From the NCBI GenBank assembly GCA_900543755.1, contig UQSP01000035.1:1-22653 (forward strand): 22,653 nt of DNA, written 5' to 3'. Source of the stretch: an uncultured Eubacteriales bacterium. GTDB taxonomy: Bacteria > Bacillota > Clostridia > Christensenellales > Pumilibacteraceae. Below are positions 14,681 through 21,857 of the stretch, in pieces (the first letter of the stretch is position 1; every line of letters begins with the position of its first letter). The notes under the pieces were generated by a model. The model did no database searches, had not been told where the DNA came from, and saw nothing but the letters and a program-made list of their open reading frames with translations. The position numbers and the translations under genes are program-made.

Positions 14681-16288
14681 ATGAAAAGAGAAGGTTGGGC
14701 GTCTCGCGGCGCGTTTATTCTCGCGGCGATAGGTTCTGCCGTGGGGCTTGGCAATGCCTGGCGTTTTCCGGGACTTGCGGCAAAATACGGCGGCGGCGCG
14801 TTTTTGCTTATTTACGTGCTTGCCATGATAGTGCTGGGTTTTCCGCTTCTTACCATGGAGCTTGCCATCGGAAGAAAGATGCGCAGCGGCGCACCCGGAG
14901 CGATGCGCGGCATTAACAAGAAGGCGGAATTCATCGGCTGGGCGGGCGTAGGCAACGCGTTTTTCATAGTATGCTATTACGCGGTGGTGCTTGCCTGGGT
15001 GCTGTTCATGATTGTGGAGGCGTTTTCTTTAGGCTCGCTTACGGGAAACACCGAGGCGGCGTCCAAAGTCTTTATGGAAGACGTTATTCAGGCGGGGCCC
15101 ATCACGGGCAGTTACGACGTGCCGGGAGGAATGGTGCTTGCGCTTCTGATTGCGTGGGTAATGATATACCTTTGCATCAGGAACGGCGCGAAAAGCGTGG
15201 GTAAAGTCGTAAAATTCACCGTATTTCTGCCCGTTATTTTCCTGCTTATTCTCGCGATAAAAGGATTTACCATGCCCGGTGCGGGCGACGGGGTCAGGGC
15301 GTATCTCGTACCCGATTGGGCGGCGCTCGCCAATCCCGAGCTTTGGGTTGCGGCGTTCGGTCAGGTGTTCTATTCGCTGTCGATTATGATGGCGATAATG
15401 ATAGCGTACGGCTCATACGTGGCAAAAAGCAGCAATCTCGTCGCCGACGCTCTGATAGTAAGCGCGTCCGACCTTGCGATAAGTTTTCTTGCCGGACTTG
15501 TCATGTTTTCCACGCTGGGCGCCACGGGCAACTTGGGCAACCTTATGGAATCGGGCAGCGTGGGACTCGCGTTCGTCGTTTATCCCATGGCGCTGGTAAC
15601 GTTCTCTTCAAGCGCGGTGCTCAACTCGATTTTCGCGGTGCTGTTCTATCTTACGCTTCTGACGCTTGCCATTGACTCCGCGTTCTCCATCGTCGAGGGT
15701 ATTTCCACCGCCGTTTCGGACAAATTCAGACTCAACCGCAGAAAAACCACGCTTAACGTGTGTCTGATTGCGGGGCTGATTTCCGTGCTGTTCGCCACAA
15801 AAGCGGGGCTCAACTGGCTGGACCTTGTGGATTACTTTACCAATAACGTCAGCCTTATCGGCATCGGCATCATCGAGTGCATCGCGATAGGCTGGTTCTT
15901 TAAAACCGAAAAACTCAGACAGGAAGTTAACCTCAATACGGGCAAAATCAAGCTGGGCGCGTGGTACGACTGGATGATTAAAGTAGTCTGTCCGCTTATT
16001 CTCGCCGCGCTTTTCGTGTGGAATTTCGTAAGTTACTGCACAAGCGGCGGCTACGGCGGCTATCCCGTCTGGGCGCAGATTATCGGCTGGCTTATCGTGG
16101 CGGCGACGTTCGGCTGCGGTTTCGCCGTCAAACTCCTCGAGAAAAAAGGAGCTTTCAAAAACATCGACTTCGACACAAGAAGCTGGGACGAAATGCCCGA
16201 CGAGGATATCGTGCCCGTGGGCTCGGAAGAGGCGGATTTACAGGACGAGGAAGCAAAAAAAGCCGACGACATCAACGGCGTGGTTTAG
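14681..16288 (+). CDS. sodium-dependent transporter of the neurotransmitter:sodium symporter (NSS/SNF) family
   Basis: A 535-residue inner-membrane Na+ symporter of the LeuT/MhsT/TnaT type, which takes up an amino acid or related amine. The first helix has the family hallmark IGSAVGLGNAWRFPG (about 17-31) followed by YGGGAFLLIYV, where LeuT-type proteins bind Na+ and substrate. Next are FPLLTMELAIGR (loop after helix 2) and the aromatic YYAVVLAW block of helix 3. I count about 11-12 hydrophobic segments, ending near residue 490. The C-terminal about 45 residues are an acidic tail. Substrate cannot be called from sequence alone; Trp/Tyr/Leu-type amino acids are typical. AGGGGA (14667-14672) is 8 bases before the ATG. 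A terminator follows about 165 bases downstream. Confidence 0.95.
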   Translation: MKREGWASRGAFILAAIGSAVGLGNAWRFPGLAAKYGGGAFLLIYVLAMIVLGFPLLTMELAIGRKMRSGAPGAMRGINKKAEFIGWAGVGNAFFIVCYYAVVLAWVLFMIVEAFSLGSLTGNTEAASKVFMEDVIQAGPITGSYDVPGGMVLALLIAWVMIYLCIRNGAKSVGKVVKFTVFLPVIFLLILAIKGFTMPGAGDGVRAYLVPDWAALANPELWVAAFGQVFYSLSIMMAIMIAYGSYVAKSSNLVADALIVSASDLAISFLAGLVMFSTLGATGNLGNLMESGSVGLAFVVYPMALVTFSSSAVLNSIFAVLFYLTLLTLAIDSAFSIVEGISTAVSDKFRLNRRKTTLNVCLIAGLISVLFATKAGLNWLDLVDYFTNNVSLIGIGIIECIAIGWFFKTEKLRQEVNLNTGKIKLGAWYDWMIKVVCPLILAALFVWNFVSYCTSGGYGGYPVWAQIIGWLIVAATFGCGFAVKLLEKKGAFKNIDFDTRSWDEMPDEDIVPVGSEEADLQDEEAKKADDINGVV

Positions 16289-16453
16289 CTGTTTATCAAG
16301 ATTATCGTGTTGATTTTTCGGCATAGACCGCGCGTTATATTACGGCGTCAGCGTGTGCAATAAGTTTAAAGCCGCAAGTTATCGCGGCATAGGATTATTA
16401 AATAAATTTTCACCGTGCGGCAGGGCGGTTTCACCTGCCAAAGCTAAATTTTT

Positions 16454-16503
16454 AAAAGCGGCTTCGGGTAAAACTATTTTCGCCTGAGCCGCTTTTGTTT
16501 TTT
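16454..16503 (+). terminator. intrinsic terminator after the NSS transporter gene
   Basis: A perfect 10-bp stem, AAAAGCGGCT (16454-16463) with AGCCGCTTTT (16487-16496), loop of 23 bases, followed by GTTTTTTT. A smaller hairpin, GGCAGG (16419-16424) with CCTGCC (16434-16439), lies just upstream. Confidence 0.8.
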
Positions 16504-16578
16504 TCCGTTGTTTGCAAAGGACTGTAAGTCAGCAACCGTTTTGCCAAGCAATCGGAAAAAAAGCATCAAACGCGTTTT

Positions 16579-16611
16579 AACCTAGCAGCGTTAAAAAAAC
16601 GCAAGGTTTTT
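16579..16611 (+). terminator. possible second hairpin terminator
   Basis: Two-part stem AACCT (16579-16583) and GCGTT (16588-16592) with AACGC (16598-16602) and AGGTT (16604-16608), then a short T run. It lies just before the tandem repeat array. Confidence 0.4.
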
Positions 16612-16644
16612 CGCCGTAAAAACGCGCGTCTTAATCGTCGCCCC

Positions 16645-17055
16645 GACCACGACTGGAAAGCAAAGTTAATTACGGCAGAAATAATATTTAATACAACATA
16701 AACACTACGCTTAATTTGAAAGGAAACACTACATAGACCATGACTGAAAAGCGAAGTTAATTACGGCAGAAATAATATTTAATACAACATAAGCACTACG
16801 TTTAATTTGAAAGGAACACTACATAGACCATGACTGAAAAGCGAAGTTAATTACGGCAGAAATACTACATTTACTATAACAGAAACACCGCGTTTAATAT
16901 GAAAGAAACTTTACGTCGATTATGTCTGAAACACCGCTTCAACTATCACAGAAACACCGCCCCGACCATGACTGAAAAGCGAAGTTAACTATGGAAGAAA
17001 TACTACATCTACTACAACAGAAACACCGCCCCGAGCAAAGAAGAAAATACGCCTT
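16645..17055. repeat. nested tandem repeat (minisatellite): about 91-bp units made of about 23-bp monomers
   Basis: Units begin with GACCAyGACTG at 16645, 16736, 16826 and 16964. Units 1 and 2 (91 and 90 bases) are nearly identical; the third (16826-16917) shares its first half closely and then diverges; 16918-16963 is a half unit; the last runs from 16964 to about 17055. Each unit splits into four monomers of 22-24 bases, all with a shared core like GAAAnACnnCGnTT; unit 1 breaks at 16645, 16668, 16690 and 16713. The period is not a multiple of three and no reading frame spans it, so it is not coding. Spacers between repeats are themselves repeats, so it is not a CRISPR array. It lies between the NSS terminator and the tcdA promoter. 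Confidence 0.85.
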
Positions 17056-17187
17056 AATTTTTGCCGACGCGCGGATAAAATTAAAGGAAAATTCAATGCG
17101 GATAGCTTTTTGTACGCAATTTAAGTGCGCGACATATTCGCTTCATGGGGAAAATAAATGCCCCGAATAGGCTTAAGGCGGTTAGTG

Positions 17188-17217
17188 TTGACTTTTCACC
17201 GTGAAAAAGAGTATAAT
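17188..17217 (+). promoter_or_regulatory. sigma-A promoter of tcdA, predicted leaderless start
   Basis: TTGACT (17188-17193), 18-base spacer, TATAAT (17212-17217), then only 6 bases to the ATG at 17224. No Shine-Dalgarno site is present. Confidence 0.8.
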
Positions 17218-17223
17218 TGACTT

Positions 17224-17910
17224 ATGGACGAGAGATTTTCGCGTTCCGTCGCGCTTATCGGACAAGCGGCGGCGGACAAACTTAAAAAAAGCAAGGTAAT
17301 AGTGTTCGGCGCGGGCGGCGTGGGCGGCTATGTCATCGAGGGGCTTGCGCGCGGCGGCGTGGGTAGAATAGACGTCGTTGACCCCGACAGAATAGAGCTT
17401 AGCAATTTTAACCGACAGATACTTGCGACCGAGGAAAATCTGGGAAAATACAAAGCGGACGCGGCTGTATCGAGGGTCGTTTCCATTAATCCCGAAGCCG
17501 AGTGCCGCGCCGTCAGGACTTTTTATCTGCCCGAAAACGCCGATGAAATCAATCTGGCGGAATATGACTACGTCGTGGACGCGGTGGACACCGTAGCCGC
17601 CAAAACCGAGCTTGCCGTGCGCTGTTTTAAAAAAGGCATCAATCTTATTTCCTGCATGGGTACGGGGAACAAGCTGGACCCCTCGGCGTTCAGAATAGCC
17701 GACATATTCGACACCAAGGTATGTCCGCTTTGCAAAGCCATGCGAAAAACGCTTAAAGAACGCAACGTCACAAAGCTTAAAGTGCTGTATTCGGAGGAAA
17801 AACCCGTCGTTTCCGTACGCCCTCCCGCAAGCATATCCTTTTGCCCTGCGGTGGCGGGCATGACGATTGCCGCGTGCGTTATGCGGGAGCTTGTTTTAAA
17901 TAATAACTGA
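17224..17910 (+). CDS. tcdA: tRNA threonylcarbamoyladenosine dehydratase (ThiF/E1-like)
   Basis: A 228-residue E1-like enzyme of the TcdA (CsdL/YgdL) group, which uses ATP to turn the t6A37 of tRNAs into its cyclic form. The N-terminal RFSRSVALIGQAAADKLKKSKV block, the nucleotide-binding loop GAGGVGGYVIEGLARGGVG (about 29-47), DVVDPDRIELSNFNRQI (about 50-66) and VVDAVDTVAAK (about 116-126) are typical of the family; length is near the lower end. CPLC (about 166-169) could bind a metal. Other E1-like proteins (MoeB, ThiF) are possible, but no MoaD, ThiS or sulfur-carrier gene is adjacent. The gene is monocistronic, with a promoter so close to the ATG that the mRNA should be leaderless. Confidence 0.87.
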   Translation: MDERFSRSVALIGQAAADKLKKSKVIVFGAGGVGGYVIEGLARGGVGRIDVVDPDRIELSNFNRQILATEENLGKYKADAAVSRVVSINPEAECRAVRTFYLPENADEINLAEYDYVVDAVDTVAAKTELAVRCFKKGINLISCMGTGNKLDPSAFRIADIFDTKVCPLCKAMRKTLKERNVTKLKVLYSEEKPVVSVRPPASISFCPAVAGMTIAACVMRELVLNNN

Positions 17911-18270
17911 AAACGCGGCATTTGCGGCGAAAAAGCGGCCTGCGGTAAAGAACGGCAAAAAGTCGGAAAGATTTTTTTGCGCCTTTATTCTTCCGCGTCA
18001 GTCAGCGGAAAAACGCCGACTTTAATGAAAAAAATTTTCAAACCGTAAAATCGGATTTTTATAACGAAATAAAAATTACAATTCTTCGCGCGGGCAGAAA
18101 AAACGCTTAAGTAATTTCAGGGTTAATCGGGTTTAATTAAAACGAATAAAAAACCAAAGAAATTTTTTAAGATAAAGGACAGACAAATCAGACAGAGTCA
18201 GACTTAAACGGGCAGGGCATAATTTCGGTCGGCAGAATCGGAAAACTTTACACAAAAGGGAACATAACAA
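17911..18270. other. gene-free spacer between tcdA and the Fe-S protein gene
   Basis: A 360-base, A/G-rich spacer. I see no coding region, no convincing promoter (a CATAAT at about 18219 has no -35 box) and no clear terminator. Confidence 0.45.
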
Positions 18271-18924
18271 ATGTACGAAAAAGAACTTTACGACGTTTTA
18301 ATCGAAGAGGGCGCGGATTTGGCAGGCTTCTGCTGTCTTAAGGACGTAAAAAACGCGCCTTTTCCCTATGCCGTGTCCGTTGCATACAAACTGTCGGACA
18401 GCGTGCTTAAAACCATAGACGGCGCGCCCAGCAAGATGTATTTTCAGCATTACCGCACCGTAAACACCAAGCTTGACCTCATTGCTTTAAGGGCGGTCAA
18501 ATTTATCGAGCAAAAGGGGTTTCAGGCGTTTCCCGTGGCGGCGTCGCAAAGCGTATCGGGCAGGTATTACGGCTATTTCCCGCACAAAACCGCGGCGGTG
18601 CTTTCGGGGCTGGGTTACGTGGGCAGAAACTGTCTGCTGATTACGCCCGAATACGGCTCCAAGGTGCGGCTTGCGACGGTGCTTACCGATATGCCGCTGG
18701 AGCCGCAAAGAAAACAAGCGGAATTTGCATGCAAAGAGTGCCGCGCGTGCGTTTCGGCTTGTCCGGCGGGCGCGATAAGCGGTCTGACTCCTTCACCTAA
18801 GGGCGCAAGAGAGGATTTTTTCGACGCGGAAAAGTGCTCCGGATTTATGAAGACGTTTAAGGACGTCGGAAGAGGCGCGGTGTGCGGACTGTGCATAAAA
18901 GCCTGTCCCAAAAACAAGCTTTAA
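18271..18924 (+). CDS. QueG-like 4Fe-4S double-cluster protein (short epoxyqueuosine reductase homologue)
   Basis: A 217-residue Fe-S protein related to epoxyqueuosine reductase QueG. The block KTAAVLSGLGYVGRNCLLITPEYGS (about 106-130) with RLATVLTDMPL matches the QueG segment before the clusters. Two [4Fe-4S] clusters are predicted: C154-x2-C157-x2-C160-x3-C164-P, and Cys189 with C205-x2-C208-x3-C212-P. QueG proteins are usually 300 residues or more and carry a longer N-terminal cobalamin-binding part and often C-terminal HEAT repeats; this one is shorter at both ends, so it may be a different oxidoreductase of the same superfamily. AAGGGA (18256-18261) is 9 bases before the ATG. No other queuosine gene is in the window. 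Confidence 0.8.
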   Translation: MYEKELYDVLIEEGADLAGFCCLKDVKNAPFPYAVSVAYKLSDSVLKTIDGAPSKMYFQHYRTVNTKLDLIALRAVKFIEQKGFQAFPVAASQSVSGRYYGYFPHKTAAVLSGLGYVGRNCLLITPEYGSKVRLATVLTDMPLEPQRKQAEFACKECRACVSACPAGAISGLTPSPKGAREDFFDAEKCSGFMKTFKDVGRGAVCGLCIKACPKNKL

Positions 18925-18999
18925 TAAAACGAGGAAAAACAGAAAACCTGTTTTAATTTAAATATTTTATAAAAAAAAGACACAGTTTTGTTTTTGATA

Positions 19000-19028
19000 T
19001 TGACAGATAAAGTTTACGGTGTTATAAT
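19000..19028 (+). promoter_or_regulatory. perfect consensus sigma-A promoter of the zinc-ribbon membrane protein gene
   Basis: TTGACA (19000-19005), 17-base spacer, TATAAT (19023-19028). It places the start of transcription near 19035 and fixes the start codon as the ATG at 19069, not the upstream in-frame codon at 18988. Confidence 0.85.
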
Positions 19029-19068
19029 ATTTGAAAATAAACTGAAAAAGAAGAGAGGAAGGAATAAG

Positions 19069-20514
19069 ATGAATTGTCCCAAGTGCGGAGAATTTGTGCC
19101 CGACGACGCAATTTTTTGCTCGAAATGCGGCTCTCGCGTGGACGGCAAGAAGAATTGCGTCAGGTGCGGCAAATCCATTGACGAAGGAAACGTGTACTGC
19201 AATTACTGCGGCGCGCGTCAGGACGGTAAAACGGTCTGTCCTAAGTGCGGGACGGCATACGAAGGCATTTTCTGCCCCAAGTGCGGCGAGAAACACGAAG
19301 AAGTAAAAGCCGCGCCGAAACAAGAGGCGGTTAAAGCCGTTGACCCGCAATTAAGCGCCGAAAAAACTGCAAACAGGGAAGCGCTTAAGGATAAAATAAT
19401 GTTTATAATACAAGCTTCTCTTTTATTCGGCGCAATTATCTGTATGGCCGTGTTCTCGTTTTTCATCGGCTACAGCGCTGAAGCGGAAGTGGGCAGGCAA
19501 AGCGCGTCGGCAAGCGTAAACGCCATAGACCTGATTTTTAAGCAGTGGGAAGCTTTAATCGATTATATAGAATCGCTTGAATCCGTTTACGATAAAATTT
19601 ATACCGAGGGCATGTTTGTTTTAATTGCGCCCTCAGTGCTGTGCGCCGTAGTTCTGGTTGCAAACATAGTGGTGTGTCTTACTTATCTGGGACTTGCGAT
19701 TTATGCTTTTTGCAAAAACATCGGCAAAAAGGAATTCAAAATGTATAAATACGCCGTTCCGCCCGTTGTAACCACCATGCTTTCGCTGTTTACCGTATTG
19801 GGATTTACGTCTTTTGCGGGGGGTCAATCGTTTTACGACAATTACGGCAACGAATTATTTGAATTAAACATTTTGCTTAACGGGCCCGCCATAGCGGAAA
19901 TAGTTGTCGTCGCGGTTCTGATGACTGCCGCGTTTGTGCTGGAGCTTGTCCGCCGCGGCTCGGAATACAAGGACAAAATTTATAAACTCGTCAGTTTGCC
20001 CGTTGCGGCTGTGTTTATCGCAATAGCCGCCGGCATATTCGGAAACGTGTTTATTGTAATCGCGGACGAAAAATACAGTTTCAACATGATAATGAGTGAT
20101 TTTATGATAACAAGCGGACTTTCGCAAATCCAGATCAGCGATATCGACGTTGGTATAAACGCCATGTTCATTGCGGAATTCGCGGTATTTATGCTGATTG
20201 TCGTTTCTGCCGCGCTTGTGCTTTATTTCGCGCTGAAGGCACTTGACAAAGAAAAAGGAAACAATAAATTTGCCTTAGCGTTTGCAATAGTCAATACGGT
20301 TATGTTCATAGCCTATCTTGTGCTTAACGTCGTTATCGTAAACAGCTTTGAAAAATCCGACCTTCTGACCTCATCAAGCGAAATAGATTTGGGTGGTACG
20401 GCGATTGCGGGGCTTATTTTGTCCTTCCTTGCGCTTGTCGCAATAATAATCAATCTCGCGCTTGCGAAAAAAGTCAAGTCGGTAAGCGTCGATTTACCTG
20501 CCGAAAACGCCTGA
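19069..20514 (+). CDS. triple zinc-ribbon, multi-pass membrane protein of unknown function
   Basis: A 481-residue protein. The N-terminal about 75 residues hold three zinc-ribbon units, each with two CxxC pairs: CPKCGEFVPDDAIFCSKCG, CVRCGKSIDEGNVYCNYCG and CPKCGTAYEGIFCPKCG. A charged linker follows, then about eight membrane helices (first at IMFIIQASLLFGAIICMAV, last at IAGLILSFLALVAIIINLAL). Such ribbon-plus-membrane proteins are common in Clostridia, and their function is not known; the ribbons may hold a partner at the cytosolic face. The start is set by the promoter at 19000-19028 and the GAGAGGAAGG site a few bases before the ATG. The gene is monocistronic and ends in a strong terminator. 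Confidence 0.85.
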   Translation: MNCPKCGEFVPDDAIFCSKCGSRVDGKKNCVRCGKSIDEGNVYCNYCGARQDGKTVCPKCGTAYEGIFCPKCGEKHEEVKAAPKQEAVKAVDPQLSAEKTANREALKDKIMFIIQASLLFGAIICMAVFSFFIGYSAEAEVGRQSASASVNAIDLIFKQWEALIDYIESLESVYDKIYTEGMFVLIAPSVLCAVVLVANIVVCLTYLGLAIYAFCKNIGKKEFKMYKYAVPPVVTTMLSLFTVLGFTSFAGGQSFYDNYGNELFELNILLNGPAIAEIVVVAVLMTAAFVLELVRRGSEYKDKIYKLVSLPVAAVFIAIAAGIFGNVFIVIADEKYSFNMIMSDFMITSGLSQIQISDIDVGINAMFIAEFAVFMLIVVSAALVLYFALKALDKEKGNNKFALAFAIVNTVMFIAYLVLNVVIVNSFEKSDLLTSSSEIDLGGTAIAGLILSFLALVAIIINLALAKKVKSVSVDLPAENA

Positions 20515-20527
20515 CAGCAGCAATTCT

Positions 20528-20553
20528 GCCCGCCGTAAAAAGCGGGCTTTTTT
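20528..20553 (+). terminator. intrinsic terminator after the zinc-ribbon protein gene
   Basis: A perfect 6-bp GC stem, GCCCGC (20528-20533) with GCGGGC (20542-20547), loop of 8 bases, then a T run (20548-20552). Confidence 0.88.
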
Positions 20554-20612
20554 GTGGAGTTTAATTATATTACCGCCGATAGTTTGTGTTTTTTGCGTAT
20601 ACTATATAAGTA

Positions 20613-20641
20613 TTGACAGCGCTTTTCAATAATGTTATAAT
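20613..20641 (+). promoter_or_regulatory. perfect consensus, extended -10 promoter of the SdpI-family gene
   Basis: TTGACA (20613-20618), 17-base spacer, TATAAT (20636-20641) preceded by TGT, so it also has the extended -10 element. Confidence 0.85.
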
Positions 20642-20701
20642 AAAAACGTTATCGGCGTAAATCAAAGAGAAAGCCGTGCCTTATCCGGCGGCGGAGGATC
20701 A

Positions 20702-21406
20702 ATGAACAGAAAAGAAAGATGGTTTTCTTCAATAGTTCTTCTCGTAAGCGTATTACCGCTTATCGTTATTGTTTTTATCCAGAGTTTTGTGGAAAGCCCT
20801 TTTGTTTTCATGGACATCGCCACAAAAGAATATTACGAGCTGGACGTATATCAGATTAATTTCGTCGGCCTATTCTGCGCCGTGCCCTTTATCATACTCG
20901 TTATTGCGCGCACGCTGAGGGGCCGCGGACTTATAAAAGACAATTTTACGATTATCGTTGTTGCCACGCTTGTTTTAAGTTGCGTTTACGTATTTGTGAT
21001 CGGTTGGATTGTGTATCTCACCGTAAGCAAAATGGACGTTACCGTTGTGTTTACAAAAATGGACTACATATCGCTGATCTGTACGCTTTTGTGTTTGGTT
21101 TTCTGCGTTCTTTCCAACTGTCTGCCCGACCTTAAGCCCAATCCCTTTTTCGGCGTGAAAAACAAGCGCACCATGGCAAATCCCCAAATCTGGGCAAAAG
21201 TCAACGGCGCGGCGGCTTCTGCGCTTACTTATATCTTTATGGTGGACGCCGTGTTTACGGCTTATGCTTCGGGAATTTTTTCCATATTCTTTCTTTTGGG
21301 CGGAATATTTTTATACTACATCTGGGTGCCGCTGTTCTCCCGTTATGCGTTTAACCGCTTCGTCAGAGAAAACCCCGATTTAAACCTCGGTTTCAGCGAT
21401 AACTGA
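20702..21406 (+). CDS. SdpI family membrane protein
   Basis: A 234-residue protein with about six membrane helices. The segment NPFFGVKNKRTMANPQIWAKVNGAAASA (about 146-173) is the signature of the SdpI family (usual form FGIRT...T...WxxxN). In Bacillus subtilis SdpI protects against the SDP peptide toxin and represses or signals through SdpR; most other members have no known job, and no toxin or ArsR-type regulator gene is visible here, so immunity is only a possibility. GGAGG (20693-20697) is just 4 bases before the ATG and sits in a small ATCC/GGAT hairpin that could partly hide it. The gene has its own strong promoter and a strong terminator. Confidence 0.85.
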   Translation: MNRKERWFSSIVLLVSVLPLIVIVFIQSFVESPFVFMDIATKEYYELDVYQINFVGLFCAVPFIILVIARTLRGRGLIKDNFTIIVVATLVLSCVYVFVIGWIVYLTVSKMDVTVVFTKMDYISLICTLLCLVFCVLSNCLPDLKPNPFFGVKNKRTMANPQIWAKVNGAAASALTYIFMVDAVFTAYASGIFSIFFLLGGIFLYYIWVPLFSRYAFNRFVRENPDLNLGFSDN

Positions 21407-21455
21407 TTAAAAACATTTAAGTCAAAAATTATTTTTTTTCAAATTTTATGAATTT

Positions 21456-21493
21456 ACGGCGGCGGCTTTTTTTACAGGCCGCCGTTTTGTTTT
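21456..21493 (+). terminator. intrinsic terminator after the SdpI-family gene
   Basis: A perfect 8-bp stem, ACGGCGGC (21456-21463) with GCCGCCGT (21478-21485), loop of 14 bases, then TTTGTTTT. Confidence 0.88.
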
Positions 21494-21649
21494 ATTTAAG
21501 TAATAAATTGCTTCAGCCCCAAAAAAGTTTATTCGGAAATATCTTTTTTCTCTATGGCATAAACTGCGCCGCTACGATGAAAAAGCAATATGTCGGGTTT
21601 TGTCCGCCTTAAACTTTAAAGGCGTAATTTCCTCCCGAAAAAAAGGGTA
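21494..21649. other. gene-free spacer before the last promoter
   Basis: With the leader below, this makes a stretch of about 450 bases without a gene on the plus strand. I see no motif in it. The long minus-strand open frame from 21696 to 22586 is antisense to the real gene at 21858. Confidence 0.4.
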
Positions 21650-21678
21650 TTGACAAAATCTAATTAATATTGTAAAAT
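21650..21678 (+). promoter_or_regulatory. sigma-A promoter of the last gene
   Basis: TTGACA (21650-21655), 17-base spacer, TAAAAT (21673-21678). It implies a leader of about 170 bases. Confidence 0.75.
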
Positions 21679-21684
21679 TATACC

Positions 21685-21857
21685 ATAAAGCGGTATTAGG
21701 CCGATTTTGCGGTAAAAGGAGAGAAAAAGCGCGCTTGCGTTTTTGTTAAGCGGTTGAGAACTGTGTCAAAACCGTAGTTTTGCCGTCCTTTTGGGGTAAT
21801 AAAGGCGGAAAGAAAAACGTTTTTTCTGTATAAAGCGAAATAAAGGAGGAAGAAGCC
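21685..21857 (+). promoter_or_regulatory. long structured mRNA leader
   Basis: About 173 bases between the predicted transcription start and the ATG at 21858. Three helices can be drawn: AAAAA-CGC with GCGTTTTT around 21724-21744 (one bulge), CGGTT with AACCG around 21751-21774, and CCG-CCTTT with AAAGG-CGG around 21783-21809. No known riboswitch class is recognisable to me. It ends with a strong AAGGAGGA site (21843-21850), 7 bases before the start. Confidence 0.4.

Noticed and set aside
16645..17055. CRISPR array
   Set aside because: The sequences between the repeats are themselves copies of the repeat, the unit is not palindromic, and no cas gene is present.
18988..19068. Upstream start for the zinc-ribbon protein
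   Set aside because: The stretch contains a perfect promoter; the ATG at 19069 has a ribosome binding site and begins the zinc-ribbon motif directly.
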